Origin: Cellvibrio mixtus subsp. mixtus J3-8
Lineage (GTDB): Bacteria > Pseudomonadota > Gammaproteobacteria > Pseudomonadales > Cellvibrionaceae
Length of the DNA stretch: 64,000 nucleotides
Direction of reading: 5' to 3'
NCBI RefSeq assembly: GCF_000766945.1
Contig: NZ_KN266207.1
Coordinates: 406,062-470,061 of the forward strand
Part shown: positions 1-8,277 of the stretch, in pieces
Numbering within the stretch: the first letter of the stretch is position 1
Layout of the letters: every line of letters starts with the position of its first letter
The notes under the pieces: model-generated
The model's input: only the letters and a program-made list of their open reading frames with translations
Databases searched by the model: none
Told to the model about the DNA's origin: nothing
Translations under genes and position numbers: made by a program

Positions 1-655
1 TAACTTGTTGGACATGAGTAAGCATGGATTGCGGGTCTTGAACAAATGCTTTGGTAACCTGGGTTGTGGTTTTATCATCTAATGCTAAATCCACTGCTGC
101 TGCAGCGGCGTTGCCGATTAATTTTTTTGCACTTGCCTCAATAAAAGAATCCCGATGTTTTTCCAGGTCTTTTATTCCCGGAACACCGGGTGCCAGGCCA
201 GTATTTGTAGCAGGTTGAATATCCTGCCCGGTGGGTGTTTTAGTGGCGATAGTGGATGTGCTTGGCTCGGGTGTAATTATCAAACCCAGTGCATATACCA
301 CGACTAAACCGATAATTGCCCCCATGAATACGCCCACACCGGCGCCGCCAATTTTTGAACCCAGCTCGGTTGCTTTGTTGTCTGGAATTAATTTCGATAA
401 CAAATTCAGCAATGCTGTGACGAGCAGGCTTACCGTTATAAAAATTGTACAACCTGCGATGAAATAAACCAGAATCCCATCCAGGGGGGTGTTTGCCATC
501 AACCATTTTGCAAAAGGCCGGCTAAAAAATATTGCGGCAGGATAGGCGACGATAAAGGCGAGAATTCGGGTGATTGCCTCAATAAACCCTTTTTGATAGC
601 CACGCCAGGTGAAGAACGCTAACAATGCAAAAAAAACAATCGTGCTAATGTGCAT
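1..655 (-). CDS. CvpA-family inner membrane protein (partial, 3' end beyond window)
   Basis: An open frame runs from an ATG at 655-653 to the left edge without a stop, giving the first 218 residues. The N-terminal half has several hydrophobic segments (about residues 4-16, 28-42, 60-80 and 95-120) with an RGYQKGF motif near residue 18. This arrangement is typical of the CvpA/colicin V production family, whose members are small polytopic inner-membrane proteins of poorly defined envelope function. After about residue 125 the chain becomes polar, as in CvpA proteins with a periplasmic tail. The gene starts 42 bases after the hipA stop on the same strand, so read-through from hipBA is possible. 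The family call is by pattern, not by search, and the C-terminus is unseen. Confidence 0.65.
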   Translation of the reverse strand, partial: MHISTIVFFALLAFFTWRGYQKGFIEAITRILAFIVAYPAAIFFSRPFAKWLMANTPLDGILVYFIAGCTIFITVSLLVTALLNLLSKLIPDNKATELGSKIGGAGVGVFMGAIIGLVVVYALGLIITPEPSTSTIATKTPTGQDIQPATNTGLAPGVPGIKDLEKHRDSFIEASAKKLIGNAAAAAVDLALDDKTTTQVTKAFVQDPQSMLTHVQQV

Positions 656-697
656 AATAGGTTTCCGTTGTTGAATTTTTCTGGTGATAAATGGGTG

Positions 698-2017
698 TTA
701 CCACTTGAGTCGTAAATGTTGTTTTATCTCGCTGGCAAATTCCGGTTTCACTTCAACCTGTTGCGCATAATTTTCCCATTGGCTAACTACATCCAATACT
801 TGCTGGATAATCGCTTTAGCCTCTTTCGTGAAATTGCTAATCAGTTTTGCGGTGCTGAGAAAATCTTCCATCATAAAGTTATCGCGCTTGCCATTCATGC
901 TGAGTTGATGCAAGTTAACCCAGGGGGAGCCGGGTTTGTAGCTATAGGCAATATCAAATGCAGGAGCCAGTTGCCAATCTGTGCGCGGCCCGGGCAACAG
1001 GAACCCAATGTTTTTACTGTGATCATCGTGATTGCGTGCAATGATGTTAAATACCATGCGGCGATAAATTTCCACCGCATCAGCGCGTTTTAAACGCAAT
1101 TGTCGCGCAACACCAAAAAGCTGTTCGTAACTGTAATGGCCGGGTTGTTTGAAATCTGCATGATCCATTGCGCAAAGTGATTGGTAATGTAATTTATGGT
1201 TGCCGATGCGATCAAAGCGCTTCGTTAAAAAGTGCGCACGCGATCCGTCAACCAGCAACTCGCAAGGCGTCATGTTAATCCCTGCATCTTTTGCCATTAG
1301 GTAATAGGCGTATTCCATTCGTCCAAAACCCTGGGGGTCGCCAAAGGTTTCGCGTTGGTTACCGTGTTCAACTACGCCATCAAATTTCAACAAGTATTGT
1401 TCAAAACCCTCCGGCGCATCGACCTGGCCGGAACGGATTTCCGTCCGCGATCCATTAATCGCCACCAATGCTTTTGCGCGTGCGCCACCTGCGGAAGTCC
1501 CTACTTGTAAAATTGCTGTCAGGTCATCGTTGCCGGGTTGGTATAGATTGCTGCTGACACCTGCGCGCTGGTCAAGAACTTGTTGTGCCAATTGGATCAG
1601 TGATTCAAGTTCCAGTTTATCGTTGGCGTTTTTAGCCTGGCGCAATGCCGGCGCATATTCGAGTGCGCCCATACCGCGTTTGCCGCTATAAAGTAATCGT
1701 TCCAATGGGTTAAAGCTTTGTGAATCGCGACCAATACGAGCTAGCCAGGCATTGATAACGGCATTGCCAAAGTCGTCGGGAAGGGTATCCGCAAAACAGG
1801 CTGGCAAACCTTTATAGGTTGCCGGATTAAGGTTTGGGTATTGAAAAATCGATTGGTCATTCAGTCGTGATGGCATATGCAACGGGGAAATTTGCACCCC
1901 GGTTTCCTGCCATTCCGATGTATATTCAAAACTGGCTAATTTGTTTTCCGGCGACCAGGCAAGGGCGCCAACCATTTTGTCCCACAACCAGACTTCCGCG
2001 AGGTTTTGCATTACCAA
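698..2017 (-). CDS. hipA: HipA-family serine/threonine kinase toxin
   Basis: A 439-residue protein of normal HipA length. HipA toxins are eukaryotic-like kinases that phosphorylate translation factors, classically glutamyl-tRNA synthetase, and halt growth until neutralised by HipB. Visible features are the N-terminal subdomain (about 1-110), the GTSAGGARAKA loop at about 173-182, which matches the P-loop carrying the autophosphorylated serine in E. coli HipA, the catalytic segment ARNHDDHSKN at about 327-336, and the metal-binding FDIAYS at about 354-359. All key motifs look intact, so the toxin should be active. Its start overlaps the 3' end of hipB by 7 bases, the usual translationally coupled antitoxin-toxin order. 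The substrate cannot be read from sequence. Confidence 0.9.
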   Translation of the reverse strand: MVMQNLAEVWLWDKMVGALAWSPENKLASFEYTSEWQETGVQISPLHMPSRLNDQSIFQYPNLNPATYKGLPACFADTLPDDFGNAVINAWLARIGRDSQSFNPLERLLYSGKRGMGALEYAPALRQAKNANDKLELESLIQLAQQVLDQRAGVSSNLYQPGNDDLTAILQVGTSAGGARAKALVAINGSRTEIRSGQVDAPEGFEQYLLKFDGVVEHGNQRETFGDPQGFGRMEYAYYLMAKDAGINMTPCELLVDGSRAHFLTKRFDRIGNHKLHYQSLCAMDHADFKQPGHYSYEQLFGVARQLRLKRADAVEIYRRMVFNIIARNHDDHSKNIGFLLPGPRTDWQLAPAFDIAYSYKPGSPWVNLHQLSMNGKRDNFMMEDFLSTAKLISNFTKEAKAIIQQVLDVVSQWENYAQQVEVKPEFASEIKQHLRLKW

Positions 2018-2370
2018 TCCAACCCTTGTTCTTCAATTCGATGATCATTATTGGTGCCGGATTCTTTTGGGTACTGGCGTGAACGTGCCCGCTGGCGTTG
2101 CTTTCCCTGTAGCCTCAATTGCGCTAGAGGGCTAGGTGGTGGTTCGGGAAGAAAATTATCCAACTGCTCCAGCGCATTTAATGCGCGTAATGCGGCAATC
2201 ATGTTTTCCAGCTTTCCTCCGCCAGCGACTAATTGGCGATAACTTTTAGGTGTAATGCCTATTTCTGCTGCCAGGGCTTGCTGGGTCAGGTTTTGTTGCA
2301 GGCGCAGGTGCTCAAGGCGATTACCCAACTCAGCTGCAATTGCCATATTGCTCATGTTAGTGAATTTCAT
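2011..2370 (-). CDS. hipB: HipB-type XRE-family antitoxin
   Basis: A 119-residue protein with an XRE/Cro helix-turn-helix at about residues 14-65 (ELGNRLEHLRLQQNLTQQAL followed by AAEIGITPKSY). It precedes and overlaps hipA by 7 bases, which marks it as the antitoxin that binds HipA and represses the operon. The C-terminal 40 residues are proline- and basic-rich and probably disordered, compatible with a flexible antitoxin tail. The first ATG (2370) abuts an operator-like palindrome at 2371-2386 and has no well spaced Shine-Dalgarno sequence, so translation could start at the ATGs at 2355 or 2346. Regulation by four palindromes upstream is likely (see the operator entry). Confidence 0.87.
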   Translation of the reverse strand: MKFTNMSNMAIAAELGNRLEHLRLQQNLTQQALAAEIGITPKSYRQLVAGGGKLENMIAALRALNALEQLDNFLPEPPPSPLAQLRLQGKQRQRARSRQYPKESGTNNDHRIEEQGLDW

Positions 2371-2504
2371 AGGTATTTTTTTACCTCATAACTTGCTGTT
2401 AAGCATTTTAAAGGTATTTTAATAGCTTTTATTTTAAATTTCAATTTTAGGTCTTTTTTTACCTTTAATTCATATTTTTTGATTTTTTAGGTATTAAATT
2501 ACCT
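2371..2504. promoter_or_regulatory. Four operator-like palindromes upstream of hipBA
   Basis: Four 16-bp sites share the form AGGTA-N6-TACCT: 2371-2386 (perfect), 2412-2427 (right arm TAGCT), 2449-2464 (left arm AGGTC) and 2489-2504 (perfect). Start-to-start distances are 41, 37 and 40 bp, close to four helical turns, so all sites face about the same side of the DNA. E. coli hipBA also has several operators read by HipB, with a different half-site. Binding by this HipB is inferred from position and symmetry. Confidence 0.72.
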
Positions 2505-2891
2505 TTTATTTTTCTCGCGCTGCTTTGGGCCAGCCTTAAAGGTTAATTAAACACTGAATGGTCCTTTGGCGGGCGTAGGTAAATTCCGCTTATCGCCGAG
2601 ATTTTTATGAGGCAAAACTGAACCTGTACATGTGGTAAGTCTGGTGATTAATCAGTTGATGGTTTAAAAACATTTTGTACAATTTTTAGATGCTGTAACA
2701 AAAAAATAATGAAAGTTTCATAAAAAAATTAATTTTTTATTGTTTCTGTAATAAATCATTGCGTACTATGCGTGCCGGAAGCTGTAAAGACAACGATGTC
2801 TCTAGTGGTTTATTGGCAATTTTGATGTTTTGTTGATACGGACTTCTATGCATTTTTTAACTGACAACATTGATAGGGAGCTATTGATAAA
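2505..2891. other. Intergenic region between hipBA and the secreted HExxH gene
   Basis: This AT-rich stretch must hold the promoters of the divergent genes. I see a short palindrome TGAAAGTTTCA near 2710 and AT-rich tracts at 2715-2760, but no confident -35/-10 pair and no additional gene. A Shine-Dalgarno AGGGAG lies at 2875-2880 for the downstream gene. Confidence 0.5.
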
Positions 2892-5039
2892 ATGAAAAAA
2901 TCATTAACAATCATCAACCGATTTAAACAAACATCAAAATGGCTATTGGCAACAAGTTTGATGTGTGGTTTACCCGTCATTGCACAAGAGTTTTCAGAGG
3001 GTAATGTGGCGGCATGGGGAGCATTTGCGGACGACAATGCTGCAGCCAACGTTTACCTTGATTCTGCCCGTGTAAAGGATGGGAGTTCCTCTATTCGCCT
3101 GGAAACGGCAAGCGGGTTTGGAACAGGAGTTCGTTATCCTGCTTCTGCCAACCTGAACTTCAACGCCTCGGGCAAAACCCACCTTGGTTTTTGGCTTTAC
3201 ACTGAAAACCCTAATGCCGGCGTTGCAGGCTCTGCAACCGGCTTTCAGGGAAATCAACCTATTGTTACCCTGACTACGTCAGGTGGTTCCTATACCTATA
3301 CCCCAACTCAAATCCTTATAAAAAATAATTCATGGGTTTATTACGAAATTCCGTTAGCGGGAAACCAGTCCTGGATTCGTACCAGCACGGGCACACCTAA
3401 CCTGGCTGATGTGGATCAAATCGAAATCAAGGCTGATACCTGGGAATACGGTTTTACCGCGAATATAGATGGTGTGAAATTCCTTGATGGCCCTAAAGGC
3501 TATGTGGAATCGAAAGTGCTGGTTGTTTATTACATGGATGCCAATAGCAAACCTAAATTGCCAGTTAATATCGAAGGTGTATTCCGTCCCAAACTGAATA
3601 AGGTGACTGAATTTTACTGGCGCAATTCCGGTATGAGTTATCTGGTCACCTTTGATACCCAACCGGTTTACATCAACCAGCCTGCCAATGTGCAAGTGGA
3701 TAATGAGGGATGGGTGAAACGCGAGGTGGTGGAAAGCGATTTGCGTGCACTTGGTTATCTGGATAACCAATACGACGCAGTCATGGTGGTATCAAGAAGT
3801 AGTGCAAATGCTGCCTATTGGGAGCCGGTCCTGGGGAATACGCCTTATTTCTCCGTCGGTTTTTTTGATGATATCCAGGACAATCTGTTTGTCACTATCC
3901 ATGAGTTCAATCACGTTGTGGATTCATTCTTTGCGAGTAATGGTTTTGCCAAATACCCACATGCACATCCATCCGACGCATTAAACCAGGGAGAGTTTGT
4001 TCCTGATTCCGGCATTGATGCAGACTTGAATGCGAAGATAATTCGCCATTGGGGGCGTGATAACTTCTTGTTGCTTGGTGCAAGTCAGAGTGCTGAATCC
4101 AAAATATTTGAAGATACTGATAACGATGGTGTTCCCAATGGAATTGATTTGCCAATCACTGAAGCCAGGTTGGGCAGCAGCCCCAATAATAAGGATGCCG
4201 ATAAAGATGGTTTGACTGATTTGGAAGAGGCCATGGCGGGTATTTACAGCGGCACCAACCCAAATGCTGCGGATACCGATAGCGATGGTGTTAATGACAA
4301 ATTGGATGCAGAGCCGCTATACGCCATAAACCAGAATATTCCGTTTGGAACCTTAAACGTTAATGCGGATATCAGTACCTGGCCAAAAGCGGGAACCCAA
4401 AGCTTTATTCCAGCAGGTAATACTTCGGATTTACATATAGGTGCGGATGCAAACTATTTATATGTAGGGGCGAAAGTGCAGGGCGATCAACCGAATCTGC
4501 GTGTGACACTTGATCCTGGTGCTGATGGTTTCTTTTATGGTTATAGCAACCTGCATGTGGTTTTGACTCCTGGGGGTTTTGACAGCAACCAATATATGAA
4601 ACTGGAAACCTTCCCGAATGCATCCGGTGTGTATTCTGAAGTGGGTACCTGGTTGCCGGTAACAGGCTTCCAGGGGCGCAGGGTTGCTAATGGTGGCTGG
4701 ACGACTTTCCAGCTTGCTATTCCCAAATCTGCATTGCAAAACCTGCTATTGGTGAATGGTGACAAGATTGGTGTAGGTGTTTCTACCGAAGTGCCAGCGC
4801 AGTCCAGTCTCACCGGCAGCATCTTTGAGACTGCCGATCTGGTTCCTTTCTCTTTGACGGGTGCACCTGATATTTGCACATTACCGCAGTGGAGTTCGGC
4901 ATCGCCCTATGGGGGTAATACCGTTGTGCAATACAGTGGCAAAAAGTATCGCGCTAAATGGTGGACCCTGAATGAGCGCCCGGATTTGAACAGCGGCGTT
5001 TATCACGTGTGGGAAAACCTGGGTGCCTGTAATAACTAA
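2892..5039 (+). CDS. Secreted HExxH putative metallopeptidase with Ca-binding repeats and C-terminal CBM5
   Basis: A 715-residue exported protein with a signal peptide ending near ...GLPVIAQ (residue 31). Residues about 33-200 look like a beta-sandwich carbohydrate-binding-type module. The central part contains HEFNH at about 337-341, an HExxH zinc-metallopeptidase motif, with a nearby PHAHP that could supply a third ligand. Residues about 409-476 hold thrombospondin type 3-like Ca-binding repeats (DTDNDGVPNG, DADKDGLTD, DTDSDGVND). Residues about 484-655 resemble a CBM9/DOMON-like sandwich. The C-terminus (about 665-712) is a CBM5/12 module with its AKWWT core, which usually binds chitin. 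It probably acts outside the cell on polymer-bound protein. The peptidase family is not recognised, so the catalytic role is inferred from the motif alone. It is monocistronic and followed by a strong terminator. Confidence 0.7.
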   Translation: MKKSLTIINRFKQTSKWLLATSLMCGLPVIAQEFSEGNVAAWGAFADDNAAANVYLDSARVKDGSSSIRLETASGFGTGVRYPASANLNFNASGKTHLGFWLYTENPNAGVAGSATGFQGNQPIVTLTTSGGSYTYTPTQILIKNNSWVYYEIPLAGNQSWIRTSTGTPNLADVDQIEIKADTWEYGFTANIDGVKFLDGPKGYVESKVLVVYYMDANSKPKLPVNIEGVFRPKLNKVTEFYWRNSGMSYLVTFDTQPVYINQPANVQVDNEGWVKREVVESDLRALGYLDNQYDAVMVVSRSSANAAYWEPVLGNTPYFSVGFFDDIQDNLFVTIHEFNHVVDSFFASNGFAKYPHAHPSDALNQGEFVPDSGIDADLNAKIIRHWGRDNFLLLGASQSAESKIFEDTDNDGVPNGIDLPITEARLGSSPNNKDADKDGLTDLEEAMAGIYSGTNPNAADTDSDGVNDKLDAEPLYAINQNIPFGTLNVNADISTWPKAGTQSFIPAGNTSDLHIGADANYLYVGAKVQGDQPNLRVTLDPGADGFFYGYSNLHVVLTPGGFDSNQYMKLETFPNASGVYSEVGTWLPVTGFQGRRVANGGWTTFQLAIPKSALQNLLLVNGDKIGVGVSTEVPAQSSLTGSIFETADLVPFSLTGAPDICTLPQWSSASPYGGNTVVQYSGKKYRAKWWTLNERPDLNSGVYHVWENLGACNN

Positions 5040-5058
5040 TTGAGCTTGATTGGATTAA

Positions 5059-5086
5059 GCCCCGCCAGCGATGGCGGGGCTTTTTT
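5059..5086 (+). terminator. Rho-independent terminator after the secreted HExxH gene
   Basis: An 8-bp GC-rich stem (5059-5066 with 5073-5080), a 6-base loop and six T residues lie 19 bases after the stop codon. Confidence 0.9.
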
Positions 5087-5261
5087 GTTGGTGCTGAAGA
5101 TCTTGATGATGCCGGATAACCCGTAAAAAGATAAATTGGCTGCCAATTATCTGAAGTTTGGCTAGAATTCACGGCGGCCAGATTGCCGCCGCCAACGCGG
5201 CTCACAAGCCTTCAGAAGCAAGCTCATCTCTCTTCTCGGTAAAGGAATCAATAACAAAAAA

Positions 5262-6704
5262 ATGATCATAGTACCCACAGAAAAACAATTGGATTGGCGG
5301 CATGCGCCTTTGGTGTTGTGCGCGTTAGTGTTTATCAATGTCATGGTGTTCTTTCTTTACCAAAGCAGCGATACCCCCAAGCTTATTGAAGTAATGACCA
5401 AATATCAGGTGCAAGGCTACTTTGAGCGTGAATGGCCGGTATTTGAGGAGTACCTGAAAAAGAATAATGAAAATGAATTGTTGGGCGAATATCGCGCAGC
5501 GGTGGCTGACGAAGATACCACTGCGGTAATTGGCGATATGCTAATGCATGTGGATTTCTATCATTATTTAACACAAAACGCGCGCACTCATTTTAATCCG
5601 GATTTTTACGATGAGTGGGCCCCCCAGCGCGAGCTTATGCACAAACGTATTCAATCTGTGAGTTATATTGCCAATGGTTTAACGCCGGCACATTTGCGCA
5701 TTTCCTCATTAATTACCCACCAGTTTTTGCACGGCGATATTATGCATTTGCTGGGCAATATGTTCTTTTTAATCGTCTGTGGTTTTGCCGTGGAAGCCGC
5801 TATCGGCCATTGGCGATTTTTAGCCTTCTATTTATTATCCGGTGTGGCGGGGGGCCTTGCCCATGCAGCTTCCGATTGGGAAAGCACTGGCCCATTAGTC
5901 GGGGCATCCGGTGCTATCTCGGGGGTAATGGCAATGTACCTCGCGGTGTTTCGCTGGAAAAAAATCGAATTCTTTTACTGGTTTTTCTTTTTTGTCGGTT
6001 ATTTCCGGGCGCCGGCGTTGTTGATTTTGCCATTTTATATTGGCAAGGAAATTTACAGTTACCAGTTTGATTCTGAGTCCAATGTGGCTTTTATGGCGCA
6101 CGCCGGTGGTTTCGTGGCGGGTGCGGTATTGATTGGTTTGGCGTGGTTGTTTAATCGCTCGGTGTTCAACACGGAATATATCGAGTCCGAGCAAATTGCA
6201 AATCCGCGCCAACAACAACTGGCAGAAATCTACGAGAATATTGAGCGGTTTCGTTTTGAAAAAGCGCTGGCGTTAGTGAATGAATTAATTTCACAGCAAG
6301 GGCAAGATTTTGAATTGGAAACAATTCGCTACAACCTGTTAAAGATCGGGCGTGGCGAAGCCTTCCAGCAATCAGCGTTGACGTTGTTAACACAGCCGTT
6401 GTTAACTCCGGAGCACATAAAAAAACTGGATCGGGTGTGGCAGGAGAATCCAGAAGTACATTCACAGCTCAATGAACAAACTGCATTAAAGCTAGGAATG
6501 CAATTTGCCGCGCTGGAAAATCCCTCGTCGGCCGAGCAAGTATTTAATGAGCTCTTGCGGGCAAAATCCAGAAATCCTGCGCTCTCTGTATTTGCAATGA
6601 AATTGGCTGCTGCGTTCCAGCGCCTGCGCGATGGACAGAAAAAAGCGCATTACGAATCATTGGCTGCACAACTGGCACAAGGAGCAGAACGTGGATTACT
6701 GTAA
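5262..6704 (+). CDS. Rhomboid-family intramembrane serine protease
   Basis: A 480-residue polytopic membrane protein. Rhomboids cleave transmembrane segments with a Ser-His dyad inside the bilayer. The motifs are complete: HLLGN at about 162-166 in TM2, GASG with the nucleophile Ser216, and AHAGG with catalytic His280. An extra N-terminal membrane anchor (about 15-33) is followed by a roughly 100-residue extramembrane insert before the core, and a 180-residue soluble helical tail follows the core and may be TPR-like. AAGGAA stands 14 bases before the ATG. The 3' end overlaps the next gene by 14 bases if the GTG at 6691 is its start, so the two are translationally coupled. The physiological substrate is unknown. 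Confidence 0.9.
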   Translation: MIIVPTEKQLDWRHAPLVLCALVFINVMVFFLYQSSDTPKLIEVMTKYQVQGYFEREWPVFEEYLKKNNENELLGEYRAAVADEDTTAVIGDMLMHVDFYHYLTQNARTHFNPDFYDEWAPQRELMHKRIQSVSYIANGLTPAHLRISSLITHQFLHGDIMHLLGNMFFLIVCGFAVEAAIGHWRFLAFYLLSGVAGGLAHAASDWESTGPLVGASGAISGVMAMYLAVFRWKKIEFFYWFFFFVGYFRAPALLILPFYIGKEIYSYQFDSESNVAFMAHAGGFVAGAVLIGLAWLFNRSVFNTEYIESEQIANPRQQQLAEIYENIERFRFEKALALVNELISQQGQDFELETIRYNLLKIGRGEAFQQSALTLLTQPLLTPEHIKKLDRVWQENPEVHSQLNEQTALKLGMQFAALENPSSAEQVFNELLRAKSRNPALSVFAMKLAAAFQRLRDGQKKAHYESLAAQLAQGAERGLL

Positions 6705-8217
6705 ATATCATCCCCTTGATGGTGCTACGTATTTTTGCCGCCAATGCAATATCCACCAATGTGATCGCTGTGTAAATGACGAAAAAAACAAACGCCATAC
6801 CTTGCATTGTTTTATATGTGATTCAACAGTGGAAAGCCTGGGTTCTGCCAATACCGTTACACCATTTTGGCGTCGCCTGAAAGAAGCATTTAAATATCCG
6901 CTTAATTCCTCGGCAATGAGTTTGATCGTTATCACTTCTGTTATGTCTGTGATAGCGGTACTCATGCCATTTTTGTTTGTGATATCGATTGTGATGTACC
7001 TGTTTGCTGCGGGGGCCATGCTTAAATACAGTTTTACCTGCCTTGAGCGCACGGCACTGGGAGAAATGAAAGCACCGGATGTGATGGATGCTTATCAAGG
7101 CGGGATTAAATTATTATTCCAGCTAATTTTAATCACCATTGTCATGTCGGTATTTGCCGGTTTGGCTGCTTATTATGTGGGTGTAACACTCGGTGGAATT
7201 TTAGGCGTTATTGCCGTGGTCAGTTTTCCAGCGGTATTAATTCGTTTTGCGCAAACCGAAAGTATGTTTGAGGCGCTCAATCCTCTGGCGGCAATTGCCT
7301 TGATGGTCGCGATAGGTTTGCCCTACGGATTATTGATTGTTTTTATGATGATCATGATGACGTCCATCGGTGTATTGCATGAATGGACAAGCGCTATTCT
7401 TCCCGCTGGTGCATTTTTGGTCCAGTCGATAATTTCCAGCTACTACATGGTCGTAATGTTTCATTTAATGGGGTACATGTTATTCCAATACCAGCACGAA
7501 TTAGGTTATAGCGCGCGCTCCGATGAGGACGATGAACAGCCTGAGCGTAGCGATTTTGAGCGCATGGCTGCAAAAATGGATGTGTTGTTGAAGGAGGGGG
7601 ATTATGAGCAACTGGTAGGGCTTTATTATCAAGCATTTAAGCAATTCCCTAACGAAGTCAATTTTTTTGATCGTTTTTTTGAGTTGCTATACGTGTGCAA
7701 GAAGCCGGCGCTAATGGCTGATTACGGACTAACTTATCTGGAATTTTTATTGCGCAAAAAGCGCTTTGATAAACTGACTTCAATCTTTAAGCAAATTACT
7801 TTACTGGTGCCGGACTATCTCCCTGATTCGCCGGCAATGCGTGTACAACTCGCGACATTTTTGCGCCAACAGGGTGATTTAAAGCTGGCAGTTAAAATGC
7901 TCAATGGAATGCATAAATTGTATCCGGAATATATTGATTTGCCCGCTGCTTATACATTGTTGGCTGAGTGCTTGAATGATCTGCCCAATACGCAAGTGCA
8001 GGCCGAAAAATGTCGTCAAATGGTTGTGCAATTAGTGCGGCGTGCTGAAGCTAAAAAAATTGAATTGGAAATGCAGCAGCAGGCAAAACGAATTGCTGCA
8101 GGAAACCCTGCAAGCCCGGCTGCACCCAAAGCGAGGCGTGGCCCGCCGCCTGTAGTACCCAGTGGGTTAACACTGGCGTTGGTTCCTTTGGATATTCAAA
8201 ACGCGGATAAAAACTAA
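6691..8217 (+). CDS. Zinc-finger (B-box-like) multi-pass membrane protein coupled to the rhomboid
   Basis: The likely start is the GTG at 6691, because AAGGAG (6679-6684) is ideally spaced before it; an upstream ATG at 6631 would add 20 residues and overlap the rhomboid by 74 bases. The 508-residue product opens with a Cys/His cluster, CKYH, CRQC, CDRC and CFIC within 42 residues, which resembles a B-box-type zinc finger. Four to six hydrophobic segments follow (about 70-290), then a soluble helical C-terminus (about 300-490) that may carry TPR-like repeats, and a Pro/Ala-rich tail. The function is unknown. Coupling to the rhomboid suggests a partner, adaptor or substrate. A bidirectional terminator follows. 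Confidence 0.75.
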   Translation: MDYCKYHPLDGATYFCRQCNIHQCDRCVNDEKNKRHTLHCFICDSTVESLGSANTVTPFWRRLKEAFKYPLNSSAMSLIVITSVMSVIAVLMPFLFVISIVMYLFAAGAMLKYSFTCLERTALGEMKAPDVMDAYQGGIKLLFQLILITIVMSVFAGLAAYYVGVTLGGILGVIAVVSFPAVLIRFAQTESMFEALNPLAAIALMVAIGLPYGLLIVFMMIMMTSIGVLHEWTSAILPAGAFLVQSIISSYYMVVMFHLMGYMLFQYQHELGYSARSDEDDEQPERSDFERMAAKMDVLLKEGDYEQLVGLYYQAFKQFPNEVNFFDRFFELLYVCKKPALMADYGLTYLEFLLRKKRFDKLTSIFKQITLLVPDYLPDSPAMRVQLATFLRQQGDLKLAVKMLNGMHKLYPEYIDLPAAYTLLAECLNDLPNTQVQAEKCRQMVVQLVRRAEAKKIELEMQQQAKRIAAGNPASPAAPKARRGPPPVVPSGLTLALVPLDIQNADKN

Positions 8218-8238
8218 TAAAACGCGAATAAATTTAAA

Positions 8239-8262
8239 AAGGGCGCTGAAACGCCCTTGATT
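8239..8262. terminator. Bidirectional terminator between convergent genes
   Basis: A stem AAGGGCG/CGCCCTT (8239-8245 with 8252-8258) has T-rich sequence on both sides. It serves the zinc-finger gene on + and the pectate lyase gene on -. Confidence 0.8.
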
Positions 8263-8277
8263 TTCTGGAATTGCCAA

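Noticed and set aside
240-506. An 88-residue minus-strand frame
   Set aside because: It lies out of frame inside the CvpA-like gene, whose reading frame has sensible membrane segments and runs to the window edge.
6631-6690. An upstream ATG for the zinc-finger membrane protein
   Set aside because: It lacks a ribosome binding site and overlaps the rhomboid gene by 74 bases; the GTG at 6691 has AAGGAG in ideal position.
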